From Litoreibacter halocynthiae (lineage in GTDB: Bacteria; Pseudomonadota; Alphaproteobacteria; Rhodobacterales; Rhodobacteraceae): a stretch of DNA of 51,944 nt. This document shows positions 8,103-15,997 of this stretch, piece after piece. The translations under genes were made by a program, and so were the position numbers. The stretch covers positions 1-51,944 of the forward strand of contig NZ_SOBH01000006.1 in NCBI RefSeq assembly GCF_004365635.1, read 5' to 3'. The notes beneath the pieces are model-generated. The model saw only the letters and a program-made list of their open reading frames with translations, made no database searches and was not told the origin of the DNA. Positions within the stretch are counted from its first letter, which is position 1. Each line of letters opens with the position of its first letter.

Positions 8103-9301
8103 CAGCGACGCCCCCATGCCATTTGGATCGTCTGCTCTAGCTCATCGCCAACGCCATTCACGCTGGTCAGGGCGCGATCAATTGTCTTTCTGATGAATTG
8201 GCTTGGATCGACTTCGTAGACGGTCTGCTGGGTCATCCCCGCGTCGGAGATCGCCGTAGACTTCAGCATTGGCTCTGTCATGACCTGACCTGCCAGAATT
8301 GATCTCAGGTAGCCTGCCATTTGGGTCTGCGGACCGTCCGACGGTTCATATCTGGTAATCAGGAACTTGACAAAATCCCATGTGACACGCCGACCGATGG
8401 CTTCCTCCACGGCCTTGACCGTTTCTGAAGCAAGCTTCAGGAATTGGCTCATAGATGCGATGTCAAGCATGCCAGGTACCACGGTAACCAAAAGCCCCGT
8501 CGAGGCTGCCAGCGCAGTCAGGGTTAGAAATCCAAGCTGAGGCGGGCAGTCGATCAGGACGATGTCGTAGTTTGCCTCAACCTCTTCAAGCGCCAAGGCG
8601 AGGCGCTCTGCAAAGATGGGCTGTACGCGACGGGCGAGAGCGTTTGCGGTCTCGGTTTCGTACTCCGAGAGCATCAAACCGGCGGGCACCATGTCGAGCT
8701 TATGGAAGTAGGTCTTTTGGATGACGTTCGAGAGAGGAACTTGGTCCTCATATCTCAAAGCATCATAGATTGTGCCGCCATCGGCGAACTCAAGCTCGGG
8801 CCGAAAGCCGAAAAACGTGGTCAAACTTGCTTGCGGATCGAGGTCTAGGACCAGCACGCGGTAACCGCGCAAGGCATACCTTTGCGCAAGATGAATCGTT
8901 GCAGTAGTCTTTGATGAGCCGCCTTTGAAGTTGACGACGGATATCACCTGGAGACGATCGCCATCACGTCGACCTGGGCGGTAGCTTTCTGCGTTCTTTC
9001 CAGTGCGTCCAAGAACATCGCGCAACTCATCAATCTCTTGGGCTGTGTAGAACCGGTGTCCGCGGTTGTCTGTATGCACTTCCGGGAAGCTGCCGTCCTT
9101 GTGCCGGTTGCGCAGGTTAGATGTGCTTACGCGCAGGAGGCCGGCGACTTCGGTGGAACTGAAGCGACGTAGGGACTTTCGTTCTTCGGGTTCGAAAGCG
9201 ATCTTCATCTGGCGATCCAAAGACTCAGCCAGATTGTCGGCAAATGCTCCGATATCGGAAGAGCCTATGCCTTGCGTGTATCCAATGTTACGATCATCCA
9301 T
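8102..9301 (-). CDS. repA: plasmid partition ATPase RepA (ParA-like)
   Basis: First gene of the repABC operon, 399 residues. The N-terminal helix-turn-helix is around SSTEVAGLLRVSTSNLRNR (about 48-66); the deviant Walker A box KGGSSKTT is at 126-133; DLDPQASLTTFFG is the Walker A' region; and VLIDCPPQLGFLTLTAL is the Walker B region. RepA ATPases segregate the plasmid and, with RepB, repress their own operon. The ATG at 9301 follows GGCAGGAC. The upstream gap carries repeats suited to autorepression. The length of about 400 residues is normal for RepA. Confidence 0.94.
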   Translation of the reverse strand: MDDRNIGYTQGIGSSDIGAFADNLAESLDRQMKIAFEPEERKSLRRFSSTEVAGLLRVSTSNLRNRHKDGSFPEVHTDNRGHRFYTAQEIDELRDVLGRTGKNAESYRPGRRDGDRLQVISVVNFKGGSSKTTATIHLAQRYALRGYRVLVLDLDPQASLTTFFGFRPELEFADGGTIYDALRYEDQVPLSNVIQKTYFHKLDMVPAGLMLSEYETETANALARRVQPIFAERLALALEEVEANYDIVLIDCPPQLGFLTLTALAASTGLLVTVVPGMLDIASMSQFLKLASETVKAVEEAIGRRVTWDFVKFLITRYEPSDGPQTQMAGYLRSILAGQVMTEPMLKSTAISDAGMTQQTVYEVDPSQFIRKTIDRALTSVNGVGDELEQTIQMAWGRR

Positions 9302-9342
9302 GTCCTGCCGCCCACTCTCGGCCTCTGTTGAGGCTCTTAGTC

Positions 9343-9387
9343 ATTCTGACGGTGTACAGCGTGTCTGACGCGTTTTGCCGTCAGAAT
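9343..9387. promoter_or_regulatory. operator-like inverted repeat before repA
   Basis: ATTCTGACGG at 9343-9352 and its complement CCGTCAGAAT at 9378-9387 are ten-base perfect arms 25 bp apart. A third half-site, TCTGACG, is at 9364-9370. Located 42-86 bp upstream of repA, this is a candidate RepA/RepB autorepression operator. Confidence 0.55.
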
Positions 9388-9442
9388 GGGAATGCCACGA
9401 TCCAGTGAGTCCGGCAAGAAGAATCTAAATGTAGTGTGAAAG

Positions 9443-9468
9443 TTATCCACAACACCTATAGGTGTTGT
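9443..9468. promoter_or_regulatory. consensus DnaA box overlapping a 20-bp palindrome
   Basis: TTATCCACA (9443-9451) is a perfect DnaA box. It overlaps ACAACACCTATAGGTGTTGT (9449-9468), a perfect 20-bp palindrome. An A/T-rich stretch follows to about 9515. Suggested roles are initiator or regulator binding upstream of repABC. Confidence 0.6.
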
Positions 9469-9642
9469 CGTGTAAAAAACTCAGCAAGTCATTGATATAG
9501 ATATATTAAATGCAGATCTAACCAGATCGAGCCGCTACTCTGTTGAGTTGGCACATTAGCAGCTAACCCCAAGCAACTAATGGCACTTTCTGCCTCCTGC
9601 GGAGTTTTCTCCCGGTGAAATTTTTTGGATTCGGGTCAGAAG

Positions 9643-10551
9643 CTACATCTGATTTTGGCTCGATTCGTACGGCATGAGGCCAAGTCGTTCCGCCCGCTCC
9701 AACAGCATTTTCACCGAAGACGGCTGCCATCTTGTTCGGCCACGAGGCGTGCGTTCGCGCATCGCTTCCAGCCGGGTGCAGATCGCCTGAAGCGTGATGT
9801 CGGGGTCCGCGCCTTTGATGGCGGCGACAATCGCCGGCAGGCGATCGTCGGTTTCGCGGCGTCCAGCTCGGGCTAGGACCTCGGCGGGTAGAAACCCGTC
9901 GCGTACATATGCCTTCACGGCGCGGAGCAGGCGGCTTTGTGTCCAATGGCGATCTGGGGGCAGGGGGGCATTGATAATCCGCAGGATGTCTTCCCAAGCC
10001 ATATCGGGGCGCAGGCGGCGCACATGGGGCACCCAATCCTGCGCGGTCTCGTTCAGGCGCTCCATGTAGCCGTCCTGTCGTGCCAGCCGCACCTTGCGCA
10101 GTGCGGCGGGGTCTTTGGTGCGAAGCCCAGGATTGCCACCAATGCGCCCTTTGGCGCGCGCAGAGGCAAGCCCGGCCTTTGTGCGCTCACGTATCAGAGC
10201 GCGCTCAAACTCGGCCGCAGCGCCCAGAACTTGCAGCGTGAATTTGCCCTGCGGCGATGAAGTGTCGATGGGGTCCTGCAGGGAGCGGAAGAAGGCGCCC
10301 TTGGCCTCCAGACGCTCGATCACCTCCAGTAAGTGCGACAGAGACCGCGCAAGTCGGTCGATCCGCACTACGACCAGCGTATCGCCGCTCTGGACGCGTT
10401 CGAGCACCCGCGCGAGCACAGGACGCGCGCGATTGCCGCCTGAGGCGTGCTCTTCGAAGATTTCGACGCATCCTGCGGTTTGTAGGGCCTCAGACTGGGG
10501 CAGGGGGGTCTGATCCTCTGTCGATACGCGTGCATAGCCTATCAGGGGCAT
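9643..10551 (-). CDS. serine recombinase (resolvase/invertase family)
   Basis: Site-specific recombinase of 302 residues. The N-terminal catalytic domain starts MPLIGYARVSTEDQ with the nucleophile Ser10, followed by the conserved arginine motif RIDRLARS (63-70) and the E-helix region EFERALIRERTKAGL. After residue 140 it carries about 160 residues instead of the 45-residue DNA-binding tail of Tn3-type resolvases, including a helix-rich segment ending near the C-terminus (SVKMLLERAERLGLMP). The ATG at 10551 fits the family N-terminus; the longer upstream frame has no family similarity. It may resolve plasmid multimers at the repeats just upstream (10561-10608). No transposase is adjacent. Confidence 0.88.
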   Translation of the reverse strand: MPLIGYARVSTEDQTPLPQSEALQTAGCVEIFEEHASGGNRARPVLARVLERVQSGDTLVVVRIDRLARSLSHLLEVIERLEAKGAFFRSLQDPIDTSSPQGKFTLQVLGAAAEFERALIRERTKAGLASARAKGRIGGNPGLRTKDPAALRKVRLARQDGYMERLNETAQDWVPHVRRLRPDMAWEDILRIINAPLPPDRHWTQSRLLRAVKAYVRDGFLPAEVLARAGRRETDDRLPAIVAAIKGADPDITLQAICTRLEAMRERTPRGRTRWQPSSVKMLLERAERLGLMPYESSQNQM

Positions 10552-10560
10552 GAAAACGGG

Positions 10561-10608
10561 CCGTTTGCAATTTAGGGTACCGTTATTAAACGACCGTTTG
10601 TAAACGAA
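10561..10608. repeat. res-like cluster of CGTTT/AAACG half-sites
   Basis: CCGTTTGCAA at 10561 and CCGTTTGTAA at 10594 are near-identical direct repeats. Around the second, AAACG-AC-CGTTT and CGTTT-GT-AAACG form two overlapping inverted repeats. The cluster sits just upstream of the recombinase start, where resolvases bind res subsites and repress themselves. Confidence 0.5.
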
Positions 10609-10777
10609 TGCAAGAGAGTGCTCTCTCGTCGTGCTGGTGCAGAACCCCTTAGTTTCCTTGCGCTGAGCGCGATCTGAGAAGTTCCGCCGGCAGTCGCGCG
10701 CGCATACTATATAAAGAGCATGGGCAATGGCCACAAAACCGCTTGGGTAATACGCATAATTTTAGTATTTTGCACAT

Positions 10778-11845
10778 ATGAAGCCGCAAGCATCTACTTT
10801 TCATGATGATTTCGATGATCCCCTCATCACTATCGAGGGGGATGAGGAGACTCACGAAGACGACGTCTGGTTTCTGCCGGGGCCGCTCGAAGAAGAACCG
10901 GATGATTTGCCTCCCGGGCCACGGGCGGAACCGCCCGACACCGCGGTCATCGACGATTGGGCAAAGGCAGAGGGGGCTCACGCTGCGCGGCTGGCAAAGG
11001 TGGCTGGACGCTTGGGTGCGCTGGATGACCGGTTGCTGCGTGGCCCGAATGGCTGGCGACACAGACTTGCACTGATCGAGGCGGCAGACCTCAGCTGGCT
11101 TGCAGGGGATCGGGTGAGTTCTGATCGTCTGGCGCTCTGGGTATCGATGCGGCTCTCGGGCGTACAGGATGACACAAATGCCCTAGCAAGAGTTGGATGG
11201 GCTGTTCGGCGCCTGACTGGCGGTCCCGGACCAATAGGTGACTTGGCCGCCTTCCTAGATCGCCGCGATCCCGAGAACATCGAGGACAGCACTGAGCGTT
11301 TCGAAGATCGCGCTGGCGGATGGCTGGACGTAATGGCAGCCGCAGCCGATCTCCACCCAATCACGCGGGCTTGTATGGGCTTTCATCTCTGGAGTCTGGC
11401 GGGCATCGGACAGCAAGGAGACCAGATCGAAGCCGCCGTCACGGCGGCCAGGATTGCGAGCAGCAACGGAAACGGTGCTATATTTGCGCCGCTCGCCATG
11501 GGTGGAGCAGGGGGGCTGCGTGCATCTGGTTCTCCGGACGAACGATTGGCCCGTTGGTTGGCGGGGATGGAGAGCGCTGTTCTAACGGCGATGCGGCATC
11601 TGGATCAGACTGAGGCTTGGACGGTTCAGGCAGAGGCTGAAATGGCGCCACTATCCGGCAAAACCCCTCCCGCCTTACGAGCTCTCTTTGCAGAATGGCC
11701 CCTTGTGTCTGCTCCAATGGCTGAGTCCCAGATTGGTTCCAGCCGCGCAGCCGTGCAGCGAAACCTTGCCTTGATGGAGGAAAAGGACTTGGTTCGTGAG
11801 GTGACAGGGCTGGGGCGGTTTCGAATGTGGCGGATTGCAACTTAG
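10778..11845 (+). CDS. DUF1612 / HTH_13 domain protein (RHE_PE00001 type)
   Basis: Protein of 355 residues that I recognise as the DUF1612-HTH_13 type found on rhizobial and roseobacter plasmids; its function is unknown. An acidic N-terminus (about 1-50) leads into the DUF1612 part (ALIEAADLSWLAGDRVSSDRL; MSGV-like RLSGVQDD), a middle helical region (LHPITRACMGFHLW) and a C-terminal winged helix, ESQIGSSRAAVQRNLALMEEKDLVREVTGLGRFRMWRI. The DNA-binding end suggests a regulator or a DNA-acting accessory protein. The same two octamers, ACGCATAA and TAGTATTT, occur on both sides of the gene, and a palindrome follows the stop. Divergent from the recombinase. Confidence 0.85.
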   Translation: MKPQASTFHDDFDDPLITIEGDEETHEDDVWFLPGPLEEEPDDLPPGPRAEPPDTAVIDDWAKAEGAHAARLAKVAGRLGALDDRLLRGPNGWRHRLALIEAADLSWLAGDRVSSDRLALWVSMRLSGVQDDTNALARVGWAVRRLTGGPGPIGDLAAFLDRRDPENIEDSTERFEDRAGGWLDVMAAAADLHPITRACMGFHLWSLAGIGQQGDQIEAAVTAARIASSNGNGAIFAPLAMGGAGGLRASGSPDERLARWLAGMESAVLTAMRHLDQTEAWTVQAEAEMAPLSGKTPPALRALFAEWPLVSAPMAESQIGSSRAAVQRNLALMEEKDLVREVTGLGRFRMWRIAT

Positions 11846-11897
11846 TATTTGCCTGGAATGTGGGCAGAAACACGCATAAGCGCGCTTATGGCAAATA
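11846..11897. repeat. nested inverted repeats after the HTH_13 gene
   Basis: TATTTGCC (11846-11853) and GGCAAATA (11890-11897) are perfect inverted arms enclosing the perfect 16-bp palindrome CATAAGCGCGCTTATG (11875-11890). TAGTATTT overlaps the stop codon. No U-tract follows, so binding sites are more likely than a terminator. The rest of the gap to 12050 shows no gene. Confidence 0.6.
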
Positions 11898-12050
11898 ATG
11901 CGCAGGGACCCGCTGTATGTTGTAAAAGCGAATTTTACGTCCCAGCACTTTGTCGATTGTGTTTTAGAGCTAGCTCCATCCATTCGCTTCCAAATTATGG
12001 GTGTTTGCATCAACCAGCCATCTATTTGGTCGGTGCGTTGGGTTTCGGGA

Positions 12051-12434
12051 TCACTTTTTGAAATTCAATTCATTGGCGAGCTTTGAGGTTTCTCGTAATT
12101 CTGCCAGAGCTTCCTCTCTTTCTTTTATCTCGGCGCGAAGCTTATTTTCGAGGATTTTTGATATCCTTGCCCATTCGCGAAGCTGCGCTCTTGAGCCCCT
12201 GTTTTTATATATTTCTAACCAAACTCTTATATCTTCAAGCTTCATTCCGAACCGACGACCTCGCAAGATCAGCTTGAACCGCGCGATCTGTTTGCGATCA
12301 TAACTTCGTTCACGCCCTTGTAGCGTGGGTTTGAGAAGTTCGAGATATTCGTAATACCGCAGGGTTCGGGGGGTGACGTCGAATTTCCCGACCATCTCTT
12401 TGAAGGTGAGCGTTTCGTCATCGGACTTGTTCAT
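12051..12434 (-). CDS. MerR-family transcriptional regulator
   Basis: Regulator of 127 residues. The N-terminal winged helix-turn-helix is FKEMVGKFDVTPRTLRYYEYLELLKP (about 11-36) with the wing GRERSYDRKQIARFKLILRG. A long C-terminal dimerisation helix (about 85-125, rich in Glu, Lys and Arg) follows. No cysteines are present for metal binding, so this resembles the acyl-CoA or amino-acid catabolism type (such as LiuR) rather than metal-sensing MerR proteins. It lies 51 bp beyond the end of the AraC gene on the same strand and close to the catabolic island, which it may help control. The ligand is unknown. Confidence 0.85.
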   Translation of the reverse strand: MNKSDDETLTFKEMVGKFDVTPRTLRYYEYLELLKPTLQGRERSYDRKQIARFKLILRGRRFGMKLEDIRVWLEIYKNRGSRAQLREWARISKILENKLRAEIKEREEALAELRETSKLANELNFKK

Positions 12435-12485
12435 GGCGTCACTCCGTTCTGATATATGGTCGTGTTAGCGTCTCGTCGTCTAATC

Positions 12486-13535
12486 CTAACGTGAACTGGC
12501 GAATAACCCTTTGCTGGTTTTTCGATATGCGGACGGCGAATCCCCTGAAACCCGCCGGAAAAATCGCGACAGGCTGGCAGTTTCCGAAAAACCGAGGCGA
12601 TCTGCAACTTCAGCCAGCGGTAACTCGGATGTATCAAGAAGCTCCCGTGCGCGGCGCAAGCGCACGCTATCGATAATCTGGCGATAGCTCATCGACTGAC
12701 TGGCAAGTTTTCGATGTAAAGAGCGTTCTGACAAATGAAGCGTTTCGGCCACTTCCGGCGCATTGGGAAAAACGCCGCGCACCTGCATCAACACCTGATA
12801 AACCGAATTTGCTGTTCCGGTATGCTTGGGGCCGGTTTCAAGCATATTCTCGCACAAAACACGATAGTTTACCGCAAGAAGGGCATTCGCCAGCGGCAGT
12901 TTCAGCGCGCCTGTTCCAGGATGAAAGTGAATGCAACTGCGCGGTGCGCGATACACGATTTCGGTTTGCCAGCGCGCTTCTAGGTTCATCCAGCCTTTCG
13001 GGCGGTCCAACGGGCATTCGATCAGACGGATGGGCAGGTTTTCTTGACGCAGGTCCCGGAAGAAGGTCGGGCCGGACCCAAGCAGCCGTTCATGAACAAA
13101 ATCCAGAAGATCGGGCGGTACATACTGGTCGTCGGCAACAAACCCTGTTGCAAAACCTTCATCGTCCTCTGTGATGTCATATGCCAGCAGTGCGTATCCC
13201 AGCCCCTGCATTTGCGTGAAAACCCTCAGCCCCGCTGTCACATTCTCTGAAACTAGCGTGGCAAGCCCGATAGGGCCATACGAGATCAGGCTGTAACGCA
13301 GACCGGTGACAAAAGCGACACCTTCAATATGCGCTGTACTCCGGCAAAAGGCACGCAGGAATGTGAGTTCCTGAATACCGTCCAGCGTGCCCCATGGATC
13401 CGAGAGAAGGCTGAGCTGCAAACCTGCTTCTTTGAGCAATGGGTCAGGATCAATGCCGTGTTCGATCAGCACGTCACACATGAACTGGATGCTATGTTTG
13501 GGAAGACGCAGGTTTTGGAGCAAGCCCACCTTCAT
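12486..13535 (-). CDS. AraC-family regulator of the catabolic island
   Basis: Regulator of 349 residues with an N-terminal ligand-binding half of the Arabinose_bd type (about 20-210) and a C-terminal AraC double helix-turn-helix: PEVAETLHLSERSLHRKLASQSMSYRQIIDSVRL and LAEVADRLGFSETASLSRFFRRVSGDSPSAYRK. The ATG at 13535 follows GAGG about 8 bases upstream. It is divergent from the first solute-binding-protein gene across a 335-bp gap that holds an inverted repeat, so it most likely activates the first transport and degradation operon when the substrate or its CoA ester is present. Inducer not known. Confidence 0.87.
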   Translation of the reverse strand: MKVGLLQNLRLPKHSIQFMCDVLIEHGIDPDPLLKEAGLQLSLLSDPWGTLDGIQELTFLRAFCRSTAHIEGVAFVTGLRYSLISYGPIGLATLVSENVTAGLRVFTQMQGLGYALLAYDITEDDEGFATGFVADDQYVPPDLLDFVHERLLGSGPTFFRDLRQENLPIRLIECPLDRPKGWMNLEARWQTEIVYRAPRSCIHFHPGTGALKLPLANALLAVNYRVLCENMLETGPKHTGTANSVYQVLMQVRGVFPNAPEVAETLHLSERSLHRKLASQSMSYRQIIDSVRLRRARELLDTSELPLAEVADRLGFSETASLSRFFRRVSGDSPSAYRKTSKGLFASSR

Positions 13536-13870
13536 GACGATGACCTCAAAATTCTACTGATGGGTAAATAATATCGATTTGGCAGAAAATGTCAAATTTG
13601 TGGCGTTTTCGGACATTCCCTGCCAGTCCTAACCCTGCGATGCTTGATGCAAGAGATGGGGGAGGGTTAGGGACACGGTCGCGATCAGATGCACTTTTGC
13701 GCCATTTGCAAATCCATGATTTGTTACCGCCCGATTGCTGATCCGACGTATGATAAAACCCGCCAAACTTGCTGATAGTATTCTGCTTTTCCGGGAACGA
13801 TTTATCCCGGGCAGCGCATCATTCGCCTTGCAGGAGAAACTTCTTGGGGCGTGAAACCGGGAGGAAAACT
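13536..13870. promoter_or_regulatory. intergenic control region of the first catabolic operon
   Basis: This 335-bp gap lies between the divergent AraC and solute-binding-protein genes. CCTAACCCT (13628-13636) and AGGGTTAGG (13663-13671) are perfect nine-base inverted arms 26 bp apart, a candidate regulator site. GGGAGGAAAAC just before 13871 is the ribosome site for the binding protein. No other gene is evident in it. Confidence 0.55.
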
Positions 13871-15055
13871 ATGAAACGTCGGAATTTTCTACGCAGCGCC
13901 GGGGCGCTAACTTTGGCCAGTACCTTGCCTGCGCCAATGGTTCTGCGGGCCGCAACGCCCGAAGATTATCACATTGCGGGCATTCTGTCTTTCTCGGGCG
14001 CATACGGCTTGATCGGCAATGACATGCGCAAAGGCGCGGAACTTGCCGTGGCCATGCGGGGTGGCGAATTGTTGGGCAAAAAAGTCCGCTTCAGCTGGGA
14101 AGACGATGAAACCAAACCCCAGCCCGCCGTACAAAAAGCAAGCCGGCTGTTGGCGGAAGGCACGCAATTGATGTTTGGCGCGGTCAGCTCAGCGTCGACT
14201 CTGGCACTGCAAAGCCTGTCCACACAGCGCAAGGTGCCGCATCTGGTCACGATTTCCGCAGACGACAGCATTACCAAGATGGACGGTGCGCGTTACTCAT
14301 TCCGTACGTCCAACACGTTGGCCATGGAAATGAACATGTGTGTTGAATTCGTAAAGAAACGCGGGATCAAGAGAGTATACGCGGTCACGGCTGATTATCA
14401 GGCCACGCGCAGCGCCTTTGACGACTTTGCCGCAAAAGCAAAAGCCGCCGGTGTCGAGATCGTCGGGAATGACTTTGCCCCGCTTGGCAACCGCGACTTT
14501 TCGGTCATCATCGACAAGATGGCGCGTTCGGACGCCGATGGTATTCTGGTTGTGGCAACGGGCAATGACGGCGTCACCTTCTGCAAGCAGGCAGGTCAGG
14601 TTGGGATGGGTCAGAACAAAGTGCTGTTCGGCCCCGTGCTTCAGGATGAAATCTTTGCAGCCGCGACAGGCGAGGCCGCATTGGGCGTGAACTCCGGCGT
14701 GCGTTATCACTTCTCGCTCGACAATCCGGCAAACGCCGAATTCGTGACGGCCTACCGTGACGCAAACGGTGACTACCCTTCGGCCTTCGCGGGCGAGGCA
14801 TTTGACGGTCTTCGCTGGTGGATGGATGTCATCGAAGCGACTGACAGCTGGGATGTGGAAACCTGGGTCGATGCATTTGAAACATCGGTCTATGAAAATT
14901 CGGTCGAAGGGCGCAAGGAAATGCGCGCTTGTGACCATCAGGCCAAACAGGTCGGTCTTTGGGGTGAAGTTGTGAAGGGCGAGGCACCATTGCCGGACCT
15001 CACCATGAAAATCACCGAAGAGTTTTCGGCAAATAGCCTGTTTAGCGACTGTTAA
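13871..15055 (+). CDS. ABC transporter solute-binding protein, branched-chain amino acid type (system 1)
   Basis: Periplasmic binding protein of 394 residues from the LivK/HAAT family (type I fold). The N-terminus MKRRNFLRSAG then ALTLASTLPAPMVLRA is a Tat-type signal (RRNFL followed by a weak hydrophobic core), so it is probably exported folded. The mature part has the family opening IAGILSFSGAYGLIGNDMRKGAELAV and the second-lobe segment VYAVTADYQATRSAFDDF. The ATG at 13871 follows GGGAGG. It begins the first operon, ahead of LivHMGF. Neighbouring CoA ligases suggest a carboxylic acid ligand rather than an amino acid; this is inference. Confidence 0.9.
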   Translation: MKRRNFLRSAGALTLASTLPAPMVLRAATPEDYHIAGILSFSGAYGLIGNDMRKGAELAVAMRGGELLGKKVRFSWEDDETKPQPAVQKASRLLAEGTQLMFGAVSSASTLALQSLSTQRKVPHLVTISADDSITKMDGARYSFRTSNTLAMEMNMCVEFVKKRGIKRVYAVTADYQATRSAFDDFAAKAKAAGVEIVGNDFAPLGNRDFSVIIDKMARSDADGILVVATGNDGVTFCKQAGQVGMGQNKVLFGPVLQDEIFAAATGEAALGVNSGVRYHFSLDNPANAEFVTAYRDANGDYPSAFAGEAFDGLRWWMDVIEATDSWDVETWVDAFETSVYENSVEGRKEMRACDHQAKQVGLWGEVVKGEAPLPDLTMKITEEFSANSLFSDC

Positions 15056-15073
15056 TCGATCCTCCCTGAACTG

Positions 15074-15115
15074 GGCGGCGCTGTTCCCTCGCGACATGCG
15101 TCGCCCGCTTTTTTG
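15074..15115 (+). terminator. terminator-like hairpin between SBP and LivH genes
   Basis: GGGCGGCG (15074-15081) pairs with CGTCGCCC (15100-15107), one G-U, followed by GCTTTTTT. It would reduce read-through from the binding-protein gene to the permease genes, giving the usual excess of binding protein. Confidence 0.65.
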
Positions 15116-15139
15116 GGGTGAAACTGAGGAACCCTGAAT

Positions 15140-15997
15140 ATGTCCATTATCGTGATCGGGCTGAGTCTCAGCTTTCTGCTGTTTCTGCTGGCAGCGGGCT
15201 TGACCCTTATTTTTGGCATGTTGGGGGTGATCAACTTTGCCCATGGCGCGCTTTATATGCTTGGCGCGTTTGTCGGGTATCAAATTGTTCATATGACCGG
15301 ATCGTTCTGGTTGGGACTGCTGTTTGCGCCGCTGATCGTCGCCTGTGTTGGTGCGCTGATCGAAATTTTGGCGCTGAAACAGGTCTATGACCGCGACCAC
15401 ATTTTTCAGCTTTTACTCACTTTCGGATTCATTCTGGTCATCGACGACGCGACAAAGATGATCTGGGGATTTGACTATAAGCAAGTGCCGACACCAGAAA
15501 TCTTCATGGCACCGATTTCCATGTTTGGCAGTCAAATACCGTCATACCGGCTTTTTGTAATCGGTTTTGGTGCAGCGGTTTCTCTGGCACTGTTCTTGCT
15601 GCTGGACCGTAGCAAATGGGGCATGATTATTCGCGCCGCCAGTTCCGATCCGGAAATGGCTCAGACACTCGGTGTAAATGTAAACCGGGTTCGCACCGGC
15701 GTCTTTGCGCTTGGTGCGTATCTTGCGGCTCTTGGTGGCGTGGTTAGCGCACCGTTGGTGCCGATCGAACTGGGCATGGGATTCAGCGTTATCATCGACT
15801 GTTTTGTCGTGGTGATCATCGGCGGGCTTGGGAACATTCGCGGCGCAATCCTTGCGTCGTTGCTGTTGGGCATGACGCGGGCGGCCGGATATACCTACGC
15901 AACTGAATGGGTCGAACTACTTACCTTTGCCCTGTTGATCGGAACGCTGATGTTCCGGCCTGCGGGCTTGTTTAGCACAAAGGGGCGTTCGGCATGA
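15140..15997 (+). CDS. branched-chain amino acid-type ABC permease LivH (system 1)
   Basis: Inner-membrane permease of 285 residues, LivH family, with about eight hydrophobic helices. Hallmarks are FGMLGVINFAHGALYMLGAFVGY near residues 27-49 and, late in the protein, VVVIIGGLGNIRGAILASLLLG, the cytoplasmic loop that contacts the ATPases. It pairs with LivM from the next gene (4-bp overlap). The start at 15140 has GAGGA nine bases upstream. Part of importer 1 with the Tat-exported binding protein. Confidence 0.92.
   Translation: MSIIVIGLSLSFLLFLLAAGLTLIFGMLGVINFAHGALYMLGAFVGYQIVHMTGSFWLGLLFAPLIVACVGALIEILALKQVYDRDHIFQLLLTFGFILVIDDATKMIWGFDYKQVPTPEIFMAPISMFGSQIPSYRLFVIGFGAAVSLALFLLLDRSKWGMIIRAASSDPEMAQTLGVNVNRVRTGVFALGAYLAALGGVVSAPLVPIELGMGFSVIIDCFVVVIIGGLGNIRGAILASLLLGMTRAAGYTYATEWVELLTFALLIGTLMFRPAGLFSTKGRSA

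Noticed and set aside
14297-15400. Long minus-strand open frame of 367 codons
   Set aside because: It lies fully opposite the binding protein and LivH genes, which have clear families; the antisense frame has none and no ribosome site.
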